From Chitinophaga arvensicola (GTDB lineage: Bacteria > Bacteroidota > Bacteroidia > Chitinophagales > Chitinophagaceae): a DNA stretch of 64,000 nucleotides. Made by a program: the position numbers and the translations under genes. Location of the stretch: NCBI RefSeq assembly GCF_900110835.1, contig NZ_FOJG01000001.1, positions 3,255,499 to 3,319,498 on the forward strand. The letters are read 5' to 3'. The notes under the pieces are model-generated. The model was not told the DNA's origin and made no database searches. It saw only the letters and a list, made by a program, of their open reading frames with translations. Below, one piece after another: positions 44,806 through 53,823 of this stretch; the first letter of the stretch is position 1, and the number at the start of each line of letters is the position of its first letter.

Positions 44806-45873
44806 TTAGCTTAAAAATGGATAGTCCGTATAACCGGCTTCGCCAGGACTGAATAAAGTGGTAAAATCCAGTTCATTGAGGGTCCCGTTAACGGCTATAC
44901 GCTGATCAAAGTCGGGATTGGCCAGGTAAGGTTTGCCAAAGGCCACGAGATCGGCGATGCCATTGTCCAGCGTGGTGAGCGCTGTTTCCGGTGTAAGCCC
45001 GTTACATACAATGATGGTGCCTGTATAAGCATTGCGGATCGCCTGCAATGCTTCCGGTGTAATAAATTCATTCATGGAAAGATGAATGTAGGCGATGCCT
45101 GCTTTTTCCATTTCCTGCGCCAGGTAGGTGTAGGTAGCCTGTGCTTCTGCCTTATCGTATGGCGCCAGGTCGTTGGAACTTCCGAATGGAGAGAAACGGA
45201 TACCTACTTTTTCTTTGCCGATGGCTGCTACTGATTGTTGTACGATGTCTACAATGATCTTTGCGCGTTTTTCAAAACTGCCGCCGTAGGCATCGGTGCG
45301 GTTGTTCACTACGGGGTGCAGGAACTGTTCCAGCAGGTAACCGTGTGCGCCATGCAGTTCCACTCCGTCAAATCCTGCGGCTATTGCATTTTGTGCCGCT
45401 TTTACGTGACCCGCAATAACTTTTTCCACGCCTTCTGTTGTTAATGCCACCGGAGTGGAGTAGGGCTGCATACCGTTATTGTCGGTATGTATGTTACCGG
45501 CTGCGGGAATATCGGAAACGCCGATAATCTGGAGGCCATTTGGCACGTTATCGTTGTGTCCTACACGGCCGGTATGCATCAGTTGCAGGAAGATGCGGCC
45601 ATTGTTGGCGTGTACGGCTTCCGTTACTTTTTTCCAGCCTTCTACCTGCTCAGGAGAATAAATGCCTGGTATACGTGAATATCCCAGTCCTTCGGGTAAC
45701 GGTGAGGTACCTTCCGCCACAATGAGTCCGGCCCCGCTGCGTTGCGCGTAATATTTGGCCATGATGTCATTGGGAATATTATTGATGGCCCGGCTGCGGG
45801 TCATGGGAGCCATAACGATGTGGTTCTTTAGTGTAGTGCCATTCTTTTGAAATGGTGTGAGTAGTCTGTTCAT
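44806..45873 (-). CDS. Old yellow enzyme-family alkene reductase (NemA-like)
   Basis: A 355-residue FMN-dependent TIM barrel. It shows VMAPMTRSRA near the start, QLMHTGRVGH, the substrate-binding pair in HGAHGYLLEQFLHP (~181-184), NNRTDAYGGS, and FGKPYLANPDF for FMN phosphate. It reduces activated C=C bonds of enals, enones or nitro compounds with NAD(P)H. It is the third gene after folD and an AraC-type gene on the same strand, 78 bases after the latter. Confidence 0.93.
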   Translation of the reverse strand: MNRLLTPFQKNGTTLKNHIVMAPMTRSRAINNIPNDIMAKYYAQRSGAGLIVAEGTSPLPEGLGYSRIPGIYSPEQVEGWKKVTEAVHANNGRIFLQLMHTGRVGHNDNVPNGLQIIGVSDIPAAGNIHTDNNGMQPYSTPVALTTEGVEKVIAGHVKAAQNAIAAGFDGVELHGAHGYLLEQFLHPVVNNRTDAYGGSFEKRAKIIVDIVQQSVAAIGKEKVGIRFSPFGSSNDLAPYDKAEAQATYTYLAQEMEKAGIAYIHLSMNEFITPEALQAIRNAYTGTIIVCNGLTPETALTTLDNGIADLVAFGKPYLANPDFDQRIAVNGTLNELDFTTLFSPGEAGYTDYPFLS

Positions 45874-45951
45874 TGCTTCAGCTTTAAATGCTGGAACAAA
45901 ATTGAGATACTTAGAGGACTTAAAATAGTCATTCAGGCCATAAAAACAGTC

Positions 45952-46938
45952 CTATCCGGCGAGTGTGTATTTCTTTGGTTTGAGTCCATGATGCCGTTCA
46001 AATAACCGGCTGAAATGACTGAGATTGGAGAAGCCCAGCTGGTAGCCGGTTTCGGAAACACTAAGGCCGCCCTGGCGGAGTAAGCGCGCGGCTTCTGTCA
46101 TCCGTGCAGCCTGGTAATAGTTATAGATACTATCTCCGAATACCTGTTTAAACAGGCCTTTCATTTTTGTTTCGCTCATGCCCACCAGTGTGGCGAGGTT
46201 TTCGAGATGAGGCGGCTGACTGAGGTCTGTGAGGATGGCGGCACGTACTTTCAGGATCCTGTCGGCGTCGGTGTTATGTACTTTGTTATGCTGTGCACAT
46301 TCCCGGTGTACCAGTTTAGAAAACAGCAGGTGAATTATTTCGCGGACCTTATTCTGACAGTACAGGCGTACCAGGAAATCTTTCCGGTTATTGCTACCGG
46401 TCAGCTCTACAAACACGCGCTGCATATCCGGTGTCATGCTTTCATAAAACAGGAAAGAAGAGAGCGGCTTTCTGATCACATCCACCAGCGCATTGGGCCT
46501 GTCCATATGTAGCAAGCTGTTTAACACAATGGAGCTGACCCCGATTACCATAAAGTAAATATCGGTATGAGCGGGGAAGAAGGTTTCGGTATCTATATCG
46601 GTAGAGGCAATTTGTACAGCGGAATCATTGTTTTTCGAGAAGGAGATGTCGCCTTGCCCGGTAGACATCCATTTACCGGGTGTTTCGTTGCTGTTTAGAA
46701 TAATGGTGATGAGATCCTGTGGCACCGCAGGAGCTTTGCGCCGGAGCACAAAGTCCTGGTGAAGCCGGTAGCGGTGAACGATCCCTTTGAAATCATCTCC
46801 CAGTTCTATTCTCCGGATACTTCCCTCACCGAGGGAAGCCGGAATTTTCAGACTGTTATTGTGTACAGGTACACCAATCTGCCTGCCGAAGCTGGTCAGG
46901 AAATCGAAAGAAGGTTCCGCTATAAATTCAAATACCAT
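45952..46938 (-). CDS. AraC-family transcriptional regulator (folD operon)
   Basis: A 328-residue protein with an unassigned N-terminal sensing region and a C-terminal AraC DNA-binding domain (NLATLVGMSETKMKGLFKQV, LSVSETGYQLGFSNLSHFSR). It starts 5 bases after the folD stop and precedes the old yellow enzyme gene, which it may control. The effector is unknown. Confidence 0.92.
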   Translation of the reverse strand: MVFEFIAEPSFDFLTSFGRQIGVPVHNNSLKIPASLGEGSIRRIELGDDFKGIVHRYRLHQDFVLRRKAPAVPQDLITIILNSNETPGKWMSTGQGDISFSKNNDSAVQIASTDIDTETFFPAHTDIYFMVIGVSSIVLNSLLHMDRPNALVDVIRKPLSSFLFYESMTPDMQRVFVELTGSNNRKDFLVRLYCQNKVREIIHLLFSKLVHRECAQHNKVHNTDADRILKVRAAILTDLSQPPHLENLATLVGMSETKMKGLFKQVFGDSIYNYYQAARMTEAARLLRQGGLSVSETGYQLGFSNLSHFSRLFERHHGLKPKKYTLAG

Positions 46939-46943
46939 ATCCT

Positions 46944-47795
46944 TTAAGAGGCTATTTTCTTTTCTGCTGATGCTACTGTTTGCGCAATGAGGGTAGCGAT
47001 GGTCATGGGGCCTACGCCACCTGGTACAGGTGTATATGCGGCTGCGCGGTCTTTCAATGGTCCCAGTTCAATATCGCCGATACCACCGGTATGATAACCG
47101 GCATCTACCACTACGGCGTTGTCTTTGATCCATTCTGCCTTTATGAATTCAGGTTTACCTACGGCGCCTACAATAATATCCGCCTGTTTGATCAGTTCGG
47201 GTAAGTTGCTGGTGCGGGAGTGGCAGATGGTGACTGTGGCATTCTCGTTCAGCAGCATCATGGCTACGGGCTTGCCGAGAATAGGGCTGCGGCCTACCAC
47301 TACAGCGTGTTTGCCTGCAATGGGTAATTTATAATGTTTCAGCAGCTCCATGATACCTGCAGGAGTGGCGCTGCCATAGGCAGGTTCATTCATCGACATA
47401 CGGCCGAAACCCAGGCAGGTTACACCGTCCACATCTTTATCGATCGCAATTTTATCAAAACAGGCCCTTTCGTCGATCTGGTGAGGCACCGGGTGCTGCA
47501 ACAGGATACCACAGATACGGTCGTCGTTATTCAGTTTGTCGATGGCGGCCAGCAATTCTTCCGTAGTGGTTTCTTCCGGCAGATGTACTTTTACGGAGGT
47601 CATGCCCACGCGCTCACAGGCGTTGCCTTTCATTTTCACATATACTTCAGAAGAGGGGTCGTTCCCTACCAGGATAGTGGCCAGTACCGGTACCACGCCT
47701 GTTTTTTCGATAATTCGTGCCACCCTGATCTTTAAATCTGCTTCCATTTGTTTGGATAAAGCTTTTCCGTCGAGTAGTAATGCTGTTGCTGTCAT
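46944..47795 (-). CDS. folD: Bifunctional methylenetetrahydrofolate dehydrogenase/cyclohydrolase
   Basis: A 283-residue protein when started at the ATG at 47793-47795. The upstream in-frame extension to 47831 contains the -7 element and is not coding. Catalytic Tyr52 and Lys56 (SEVYVKMK), GILLQHPVP, the NADP loop [11 protein letters not shown] and [11 protein letters not shown] are present. It interconverts 5,10-methylene- and 10-formyl-tetrahydrofolate. It is the first gene of a minus-strand operon. Confidence 0.96.
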   Translation of the reverse strand: MTATALLLDGKALSKQMEADLKIRVARIIEKTGVVPVLATILVGNDPSSEVYVKMKGNACERVGMTSVKVHLPEETTTEELLAAIDKLNNDDRICGILLQHPVPHQIDERACFDKIAIDKDVDGVTCLGFGRMSMNEPAYGSATPAGIMELLKHYKLPIAGKHAVVVGRSPILGKPVAMMLLNENATVTICHSRTSNLPELIKQADIIVGAVGKPEFIKAEWIKDNAVVVDAGYHTGGIGDIELGPLKDRAAAYTPVPGGVGPMTIATLIAQTVASAEKKIAS

Positions 47796-47828
47796 ATGCA
47801 GGTGTTTTATACGGTCCGTTGAAGGGGG

Positions 47829-47836
47829 CAAAGATA
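47829..47836 (-). promoter_or_regulatory. -7 promoter element of folD
   Basis: The minus strand reads TATCTTTG, matching TAnnTTTG, 33 bases before the chosen folD start. Confidence 0.5.
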
Positions 47837-47937
47837 GGAAGCCTCCGTGAAATTCATTGAATTCGGGTGCCTGTTATTATTACGGGAGATGAAAATGCCC
47901 TGTGCCAGCGCCGCTGTGCGCATTTCCAGGAGGCAGG

Positions 47938-48864
47938 TTAATTTTTCAGGTCTTTCGGAAGCAGGCCGAATTTTTTCCGGAAGGCGGCGGTGAAATGTTG
48001 CGGGTATCTGTAGCCTATCCTGTCGGCTACTTCATTTACCATCATTTTTTCTTCCAGCAACAATCTTTTTGCTTCGTTCATCCGCAGTTCAGCGATATAT
48101 CCAAACACGGTGGTATGAAACAGCGCTTTGAAACCGTTCTTCAGTTTCAGTTGATTGATGCCGGCGGTACGGGCCAGTGCGGTAATAGAAAGGGACTGGT
48201 TGTAATGCCGGGAGATATAATCTTTGATGCTGTGTAGCCGCGCTACATCATCTGCAGCGAGGCGGCTGTTTATCCTGTTGGCCGGTTGGTCCAGTTGCCA
48301 TACCTGCGACAGGAACAGTTCTGTGGCTTTGGTTTCCAGGTAGGCTGCCTTCAATGTACCGGTGAAAGGGGCATGTTGCAGGTCGTGGATGATCGCGTAC
48401 ATGCCTGGCAGCATCCGGGCAGTAAACTCCGGCGACGGAATATTCACCTGTTCGTTTTGCTGAAAACGGTCCATGAATCTGCTTTCTGTGGTAAAGAGCT
48501 GCATAAAGAAATCTTCCGGCACCAGCAGTTCAAAAAAGGAACGGGTTTTATGACGGGTAGCAGGCACCTGGAGTTGATACGCTTCCGGGGCTTCCCGGTA
48601 TATGACAAACTCTTTTTCCCGGATGGCATGGGTGCTGGCAGCGCCGGCATCCTGCAGGCGGAAATGCGAAACAATGGCCTTTTTGTCCGGATGAAAAGAA
48701 AGTTCCCGGGCAGCAGGATTTTCATAGCTGCCCCAGCGCAGCTCCAGGTGATTAAACGTCATTTCCTGCAGCCGTAGCTGAAAGCCGGAAGGGGCCTGTA
48801 AGGTGAATTGTTTTTCAGTGACGGCCGTATTACGGACGCTGTTTTCCTGACATCTGCCGTTCAT
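47938..48864 (-). CDS. AraC-family transcriptional regulator
   Basis: A 308-residue protein with an N-terminal sensor of unknown ligand and a C-terminal AraC domain (ITALARTAGINQLKLKNGF, MVNEVADRIGYRYPQHFTAAF). It is divergent from an NmrA-like reductase gene with a 92-base gap, an arrangement common when a regulator controls its neighbour. Confidence 0.92.
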   Translation of the reverse strand: MNGRCQENSVRNTAVTEKQFTLQAPSGFQLRLQEMTFNHLELRWGSYENPAARELSFHPDKKAIVSHFRLQDAGAASTHAIREKEFVIYREAPEAYQLQVPATRHKTRSFFELLVPEDFFMQLFTTESRFMDRFQQNEQVNIPSPEFTARMLPGMYAIIHDLQHAPFTGTLKAAYLETKATELFLSQVWQLDQPANRINSRLAADDVARLHSIKDYISRHYNQSLSITALARTAGINQLKLKNGFKALFHTTVFGYIAELRMNEAKRLLLEEKMMVNEVADRIGYRYPQHFTAAFRKKFGLLPKDLKN

Positions 48865-48925
48865 AATACTTCTTTTTGCGTTGATAAGAGTTCCGCTGGC
48901 GTTAACTGCCGCAGCAGGCGGGTGG

Positions 48926-48933
48926 TAACTTTG
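48926..48933 (+). promoter_or_regulatory. -7 promoter element of the NmrA-like gene
   Basis: TAACTTTG matches TAnnTTTG, 23 bases before the ATG. It is embedded in GGTAACTTTGGGTTAC, a short inverted repeat (GTAAC/GTTAC). Confidence 0.5.
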
Positions 48934-48956
48934 GGTTACTAAATTAAATCATTAAA

Positions 48957-49841
48957 ATGGAAAACAAACGTTACGTCACCGTATTCGGCGCCACCGGGAA
49001 AATAGGAACGGCCTTACTGCATTATTTATCACAGGCGGAGGTACCTGTCATTGCGGTAACCCGCGATAGTGCGAAAGCATTTCCGCTGCCATTTATCACC
49101 TGGAAAACGGCTGACATGGGAACGCTGTCCTCCCTGCCTGCAACGATGGAAAACAGCAGCGCGGTGTTCCTGGTGTCAGGGATGAGTATCAACTTTATAG
49201 CAGAACAGGGAAATGTGATCACTGCTGCAAAAGCGGCTGGTGTAAATCATATCGTGAAACTGTCTTCGGCTTCCGCAGGGAAAAGTTCTCCGCCGCATAT
49301 AGTGGAATCCGCCATCGGCAGCTCGCATAAGGCCGTGGAAGACCTGCTCAGGGCTTCCGGGGTTGACTGGACCATCCTGCAGCCTACCGGCTTTATGCAG
49401 AACTGGCTGGGTGAGTTTGCACAAAAGATCAAAGACGAACGTCGTATTTACGAAGCTACCGGCGATGGTAAACGGGCGTATATAGATCTGCGTGATATTG
49501 CCGCAGTGGCCTTTACCGTATTGCAGGAGCCCGCGAAACATGCCGGACAAACCTACATCCTTACCGGTGATGAAGCGCTTAATTACTGGCAGGTGGCTAC
49601 TCTTATCAGTAATGTATTGCAGGAGGAGGTGACCTATGTGCCCCTTACCATCGCAGCGGCAAAGGAACGAATGGAGCAAAAAGGAATGCCGGCATGGGCG
49701 GTGCAAACTTTTCTTGCCTATGCGGAGGTGCAGCGTAACGGCGATGCTGCCTATGTGAGCGGCGATGTAGCAGCAGTATTGCAGCAACCTGCCCGTACGG
49801 CGGCCGGATTTTTTGAAGAGTATGCAAAGTGGTTTAAGTAA
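48957..49841 (+). CDS. NmrA-like atypical SDR, NAD(P)-binding
   Basis: A 294-residue protein with the atypical SDR loop VFGATGKIGTALL (~9-21) and NmrA/QOR2-type layout: no YxxxK motif, LSSASAGK at ~102, DWTILQPTGFMQN at ~139, and a variable C-terminal half. It may be an NAD(P)H quinone reductase or redox sensor. It is divergent from an AraC gene. Confidence 0.87.
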   Translation: MENKRYVTVFGATGKIGTALLHYLSQAEVPVIAVTRDSAKAFPLPFITWKTADMGTLSSLPATMENSSAVFLVSGMSINFIAEQGNVITAAKAAGVNHIVKLSSASAGKSSPPHIVESAIGSSHKAVEDLLRASGVDWTILQPTGFMQNWLGEFAQKIKDERRIYEATGDGKRAYIDLRDIAAVAFTVLQEPAKHAGQTYILTGDEALNYWQVATLISNVLQEEVTYVPLTIAAAKERMEQKGMPAWAVQTFLAYAEVQRNGDAAYVSGDVAAVLQQPARTAAGFFEEYAKWFK

Positions 49842-49851
49842 AGCTACGGCG

Positions 49852-49894
49852 CCATGACAGGTAAAAATAAAATGTTTATTTTTACCTGTCATGG
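49852..49894. terminator. Perfect 20-bp hairpin that contains the next gene's start codon
   Basis: Arms 49852-49871 and 49875-49894 are exact complements over 20 bp with the 3-base loop ATG. It starts 11 bases after the NmrA-like stop. The ATG of the following gene (49891-49893) lies in the right arm. It could terminate the first gene, block translation of the second, or both. Confidence 0.7.
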
Positions 49895-50208
49895 AAGACT
49901 GGCAGGAAAAACAGAAGGGAATACCGGATATCATCCGCGAAATTCACGGGATCTTCGGAGAGGATTTTTTCGACTTCACCGATTTCTGGGATGGAGATAA
50001 CATCGCGATCGGTATTAAACGGAAAGACACCCTGGTTTATATCTCCGGATGGGGCGAAGAAGGAAACTATACTTACTACCTCGAAATTGAGCGGATAGAT
50101 CCTCTTACCTGTATGCCGCTTGAAGTGATGGAGCGGGTGAATAAACTGCCCCCGGAAGCCATCATTAAGCATATCCTTGCCTTTGTAACGCAGCACCCGA
50201 TTCCCTGA
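49891..50208 (+). CDS. Hypothetical small acidic protein
   Basis: A 105-residue soluble acidic protein, with beta strands in the centre (NIAIGIKRKDTLVYISGWG, NYTYYLEIERID) and helices at both ends. There is no signal peptide or cysteine-rich motif, and I do not recognise the family. The start codon is within a perfect hairpin, so the true start or its control is uncertain; the next in-frame ATG is too late to be likely. It could be an immunity-like or DUF protein, without support. Confidence 0.6.
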   Translation: MEDWQEKQKGIPDIIREIHGIFGEDFFDFTDFWDGDNIAIGIKRKDTLVYISGWGEEGNYTYYLEIERIDPLTCMPLEVMERVNKLPPEAIIKHILAFVTQHPIP

Positions 50209-50285
50209 ATGCTGATGCCTCCCAAAAATAATTTCCCCGGTGCTAGGATCCTTAAATAAAAAATGATAGTTTCCATATCAGTAAT

Positions 50286-50303
50286 TGCTTAAACGTATAA
50301 GCA
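50286..50303. promoter_or_regulatory. LacI-type operator upstream of the GH116 gene
   Basis: TGCTTAAACGTATAAGCA, an 18-bp near-palindrome centred on CG, 42 bases before the GH116 ATG. Two close matches precede the GH172 operon and the lacI gene. Confidence 0.75.
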
Positions 50304-50345
50304 TTCCGCGATAGTCAGTAGCAGACCACCCAAAACTGATTCCAC

Positions 50346-52937
50346 ATGAAAAAGAACAATAACCGGCGTTTTTTCCTGAAAAACATGGCAGTAGCCTGTT
50401 TGGGCGCCACCGCCTTACCCGCAGTATCACTCGCAGGAGCACCAGATGCGTCATTAACGCCCGAACCGGGGGAATTGTCGGCAGATGCAGTACAAAACGC
50501 CGCGCTGAAAGGCCGCAGCTTCAATGATGCATACACCGGGATTTACAACAACCGCATCGCCTTTCCCATAGGTGGCATTGGCGCCGGCATGTTTTGCCTG
50601 GAAGGAACCGGCGCTGTATCACATCTCTCTATACGTCACAATCCCGAAATATTTTACGAACCCGCCATGTTTGGCGCCATCAACATTAAAAGTATGCCCG
50701 GCCATGCCCGCGTGCTGGAAGGCAGCGTACCCGACTGGAAAAAGTTCGGACAGCGCGATGCCGGACTGGGAGGCACCGGCGGCGCCACCTGGGGACTGCC
50801 ACGCTTTAAAGACGCCGTTTTTACAGCCCGTTTTCCTTTTGCAGATATTCACTTAAAAGATCCTGCCTGGCCTTTACAGGTGCAGTTAAAAGGCTGGAGT
50901 CCTTTTATTCCCGGCGATGAAGATCATGCCAGTATGCCATTCGGCGCTATCGAATATCATTTTACCAATACCAGTCCTCACGAAGAAGAATATGTATTTT
51001 CCTATCATGCCCGCAACTTCATGAAGCAGGCGGATACGGGTCATACGGTGAAGCCTATACGACAAGGGTTTGTGTTATCGCAGGCAGCCATGCCGGATGC
51101 CCCTGAGAAAAAAGGGGACTTCGCTGTGTTTACGGAGGAACCGGCTACTATTACCGACCATTGCTGGTTCCGGGGAGGCTGGTTTGATCCGTTAACGATG
51201 GTGTGGAATACCGTAAAAGCAGGTGACACCCGTAACAGCGCGCCGGTAGACAATGATGCACCGGGTGGTTCCTTATATGTCCCTTTCCGGCTGGCGCCCG
51301 GTGGCAAAAAGGTAATCCGTCTGCTGATGGCCTGGTACGTACCGGATTCGAAATTACGTATAGGCGACGACGCGAGTGGCAACACATCTGCTGCAAAATA
51401 TTACCAACCCTGGTACAGCAGCAGGTTTAAGAACATAGCGGAAACAGCCGCTTACTGGCTGGCCCATTATGATGAATTGCAACGGCAAACATCTCTCTTT
51501 ACCCATACCTTTTACAACAGCAGCCTGCCACCGGAAGTACTGGAAGCAGTAGCGGCAAATCTCACCATCCTGAAATCCGCTACCGTGATGCGGCAATACG
51601 ATGGCCGCTTCTGGTGCTGGGAAGGTTCGGGCGATAACTGGGGCAGTTGTCATGGTACCTGTACGCACGTATGGAATTATGCGCAGGCAGTGCCGCACCT
51701 GTTCCCCGCACTGGAACGGAGCCTGCGGCATACAGAGTTTCACGAAAACCAGAACGCGGAAGGACACCAGGGATTCCGGGCAAATATTCCCATTTCTCCT
51801 CTGGTGCATAATTTTCACTCCGCAGCTGACGGGCAGTTGGGCGGCATTATGAAAGTGTACCGCGACTGGCGCATCAGTGGTGACAACCACTGGCTGAAAC
51901 AAATGTTTCCGCTGGTAAAAACCAGTATGGATTATTGCATCCGTACCTGGGATCCGAAAAGAAAAGGTATCGTGGAAGAACCACATCATAACACCTATGA
52001 CATTGAGTTCTGGGGCCCTACGAGTATGTGCACCAGTTTTTATCTTGGTGCACTCACGGCTTTTACCGCTATGGGTAAACATCTTGGTGAGAATGTATCT
52101 TCCTATACTTCCCTTTATCAGCAAGGAAAACAATACCTGGAAACACAGCTCTATAACGGGGAGTATTTTATCCAGCAAATAAAATGGACCGGTTTAGCAG
52201 CACCGGATCCGGTAAAAGCGCAGTCGTTTAATACGCAATATGCGCCGGAAGCACTGGCACTGCTGAAAGAGGAAGGACCCAAATATCAATATGGCGCCGG
52301 ATGCCTGTCGGACGGTATTCTCGGCTCCTGGATAGCCAGGGTATGTGGTTTGCCTGAACCGGTAGATGCTGCGAAAACAAAAAAACATTTACTGTCAGTA
52401 CATAAGTATAATCTCAGGCATGATCTGCGCGAACATGAAAATCCGCAGCGCTCTACTTATGCGTTAGGCGGAGAAGGCGGCCTGTTGCTTTGTTCCTGGC
52501 CCAAAGGAGGGATGTTGTCGTTGCCGTTTGTGTATAGCAATGAAGTGTGGACGGGCATCGAATACCAGGTGGCTTCCCACCTGATGCTCCAGGGCGAAGT
52601 GGCAAAGGGACTGGAAATTGTACGCATCTGCCGGGAGCGTTATAACGGTACGGTGCGTAATCCGTTCAATGAATATGAATGCGGCCATTGGTATGCCCGT
52701 GCTTTATCGAGCTATGGCCTGTTGCAGGGACTTACTGGTGTTCGTTATGATGCGGTGGAACAAATAATTTACATCGATTCAAAGGTGGGCGATTTCACCA
52801 GTTTCATCGCCACTGATAAAGGCTTTGGAACGGTGAGCTGGAAAAAAGGCGTACCTGCTTTAACGGTAGTACAGGGAAGTATTCCGGCGAAACGCGCAGT
52901 AGTAGCAGGAAAAGAAGTGTCTCTGCTCACCGCATGA
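50346..52937 (+). CDS. GH116-family glycoside hydrolase with a Tat signal
   Basis: An 863-residue protein with a twin-arginine signal (NRRFFLKNMA). The GBA2-type N-terminal domain is marked by AFPIGGIGAGMFCLEGTG (~72-89); the catalytic (alpha/alpha)6 barrel contains NTYDIEFWGP and the acid/base region LSDGILGSWIARVCGL. GH116 enzymes act on beta-glucosides, beta-xylosides or N-acetylglucosaminides; here the substrate is open. It carries a LacI-type operator and converges on the FAH operon with 18 bases between stops. Confidence 0.88.
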   Translation: MKKNNNRRFFLKNMAVACLGATALPAVSLAGAPDASLTPEPGELSADAVQNAALKGRSFNDAYTGIYNNRIAFPIGGIGAGMFCLEGTGAVSHLSIRHNPEIFYEPAMFGAINIKSMPGHARVLEGSVPDWKKFGQRDAGLGGTGGATWGLPRFKDAVFTARFPFADIHLKDPAWPLQVQLKGWSPFIPGDEDHASMPFGAIEYHFTNTSPHEEEYVFSYHARNFMKQADTGHTVKPIRQGFVLSQAAMPDAPEKKGDFAVFTEEPATITDHCWFRGGWFDPLTMVWNTVKAGDTRNSAPVDNDAPGGSLYVPFRLAPGGKKVIRLLMAWYVPDSKLRIGDDASGNTSAAKYYQPWYSSRFKNIAETAAYWLAHYDELQRQTSLFTHTFYNSSLPPEVLEAVAANLTILKSATVMRQYDGRFWCWEGSGDNWGSCHGTCTHVWNYAQAVPHLFPALERSLRHTEFHENQNAEGHQGFRANIPISPLVHNFHSAADGQLGGIMKVYRDWRISGDNHWLKQMFPLVKTSMDYCIRTWDPKRKGIVEEPHHNTYDIEFWGPTSMCTSFYLGALTAFTAMGKHLGENVSSYTSLYQQGKQYLETQLYNGEYFIQQIKWTGLAAPDPVKAQSFNTQYAPEALALLKEEGPKYQYGAGCLSDGILGSWIARVCGLPEPVDAAKTKKHLLSVHKYNLRHDLREHENPQRSTYALGGEGGLLLCSWPKGGMLSLPFVYSNEVWTGIEYQVASHLMLQGEVAKGLEIVRICRERYNGTVRNPFNEYECGHWYARALSSYGLLQGLTGVRYDAVEQIIYIDSKVGDFTSFIATDKGFGTVSWKKGVPALTVVQGSIPAKRAVVAGKEVSLLTA

Positions 52938-52948
52938 AGCAGAGACAC
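52917..52948. terminator. Hairpin at the GH116/FAH convergent junction
   Basis: GTGTCTCTGCT (52917-52927) pairs perfectly with AGCAGAGACAC (52938-52948) over 11 bp; the loop holds the GH116 TGA. T-runs are weak on both strands. Confidence 0.5.
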
Positions 52949-52955
52949 CCGGTAT

Positions 52956-53816
52956 TTATAAACGACAGGTCTGCACATCGTTGATCAGCTGACCGATATG
53001 ATCGATACTGATTTCCACGCGATCATTGTCCTGTAAGGTAAAGTCGTTGCCGGGTACCAGGCAGGTACCGGTCATCAGGAAACAACCTTCCGGAAAGGCA
53101 CATCCCCGGTATAAGAAACTTACCAGTTCTTCGTGACTGCGCTTCATCTGGCTGATGGGCACATTATCGGTATACTGCAACTGGTTGTTGCGGTAAATAG
53201 ACATGTGTATGAGAGTATCCGGAGGTATGGGTGCATCCGGTACCATGAGACAGGGACCTAGTCCGGCACATTTCTCATAAACTTTTGCCTGGGGCAGATA
53301 CAATGGATTTTCTCCTTCTATGCTCCGGGAGCTCATGTCGTTGCCGATCGTATAACCTTCGATGGTGCCATGACTGCTGATAAACAGGGTCAGTTCCGGT
53401 TCGGGTACATCCCAGGAAGAATCCTGGCGGATGTATACCGTTTGCCGGTGACCGGAAACGCGGTGTGGCGTAGCTTTGAAGAATAATTCCGGGCGTTCTG
53501 CCACATACACTTTATCATAGAAAGTAGCGCCGCCGGAGATCTCGGATTCTTCCATACGGGCCGTGCGGCTCCTGTAGTAGGTAACGCCCGCCGCCCATAC
53601 TTCCTGTGATCCGATAGGCGGCATCAGTTCTTCTGCCAGCAGTATATCGGCGGTGGTTTTGTCTATGGGCGATAATCCTTTCAGATCGTTCAGTACCTGC
53701 TGGTACAATCCTTCCCGGTTTACAAAATCGTTCCAGCTGGCCGCAATAGTATAGTATTCATCCCGGTGTGCAATGAGCAGGATACGGGTGGTTTTATAAA
53801 TACGAATGATGTCCAT
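52956..53816 (-). CDS. Fumarylacetoacetate hydrolase-family protein, likely keto-deoxy-sugar-acid enzyme
   Basis: A 286-residue protein when started at MDIIRIYK (ATG at 53814-53816); the longer frame overlaps the upstream gene. FAH-fold motifs are clear: [32 protein letters not shown] (metal-binding Glu pair), [20 protein letters not shown] and [15 protein letters not shown]. Relatives include 2-keto-3-deoxy-D-arabinonate/xylonate dehydratases and diketo-deoxy-sugar-acid hydrolases. The neighbouring aldonate dehydratase and aldehyde dehydrogenase favour such a role over tyrosine degradation. It is the last gene of the LacI-box operon, 7 bases after the DUF6786 gene. Confidence 0.85.
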   Translation of the reverse strand: MDIIRIYKTTRILLIAHRDEYYTIAASWNDFVNREGLYQQVLNDLKGLSPIDKTTADILLAEELMPPIGSQEVWAAGVTYYRSRTARMEESEISGGATFYDKVYVAERPELFFKATPHRVSGHRQTVYIRQDSSWDVPEPELTLFISSHGTIEGYTIGNDMSSRSIEGENPLYLPQAKVYEKCAGLGPCLMVPDAPIPPDTLIHMSIYRNNQLQYTDNVPISQMKRSHEELVSFLYRGCAFPEGCFLMTGTCLVPGNDFTLQDNDRVEISIDHIGQLINDVQTCRL

Positions 53817-53823
53817 TTGACAA

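Noticed and set aside
47796..47831. Twelve-codon upstream extension of folD
   Set aside because: It overlaps the -7 element, and family members start close to the chosen ATG.
51354..52178. A 274-codon minus-strand frame inside the GH116 gene
   Set aside because: It is antisense to conserved GH116 motifs and has no recognisable protein features.
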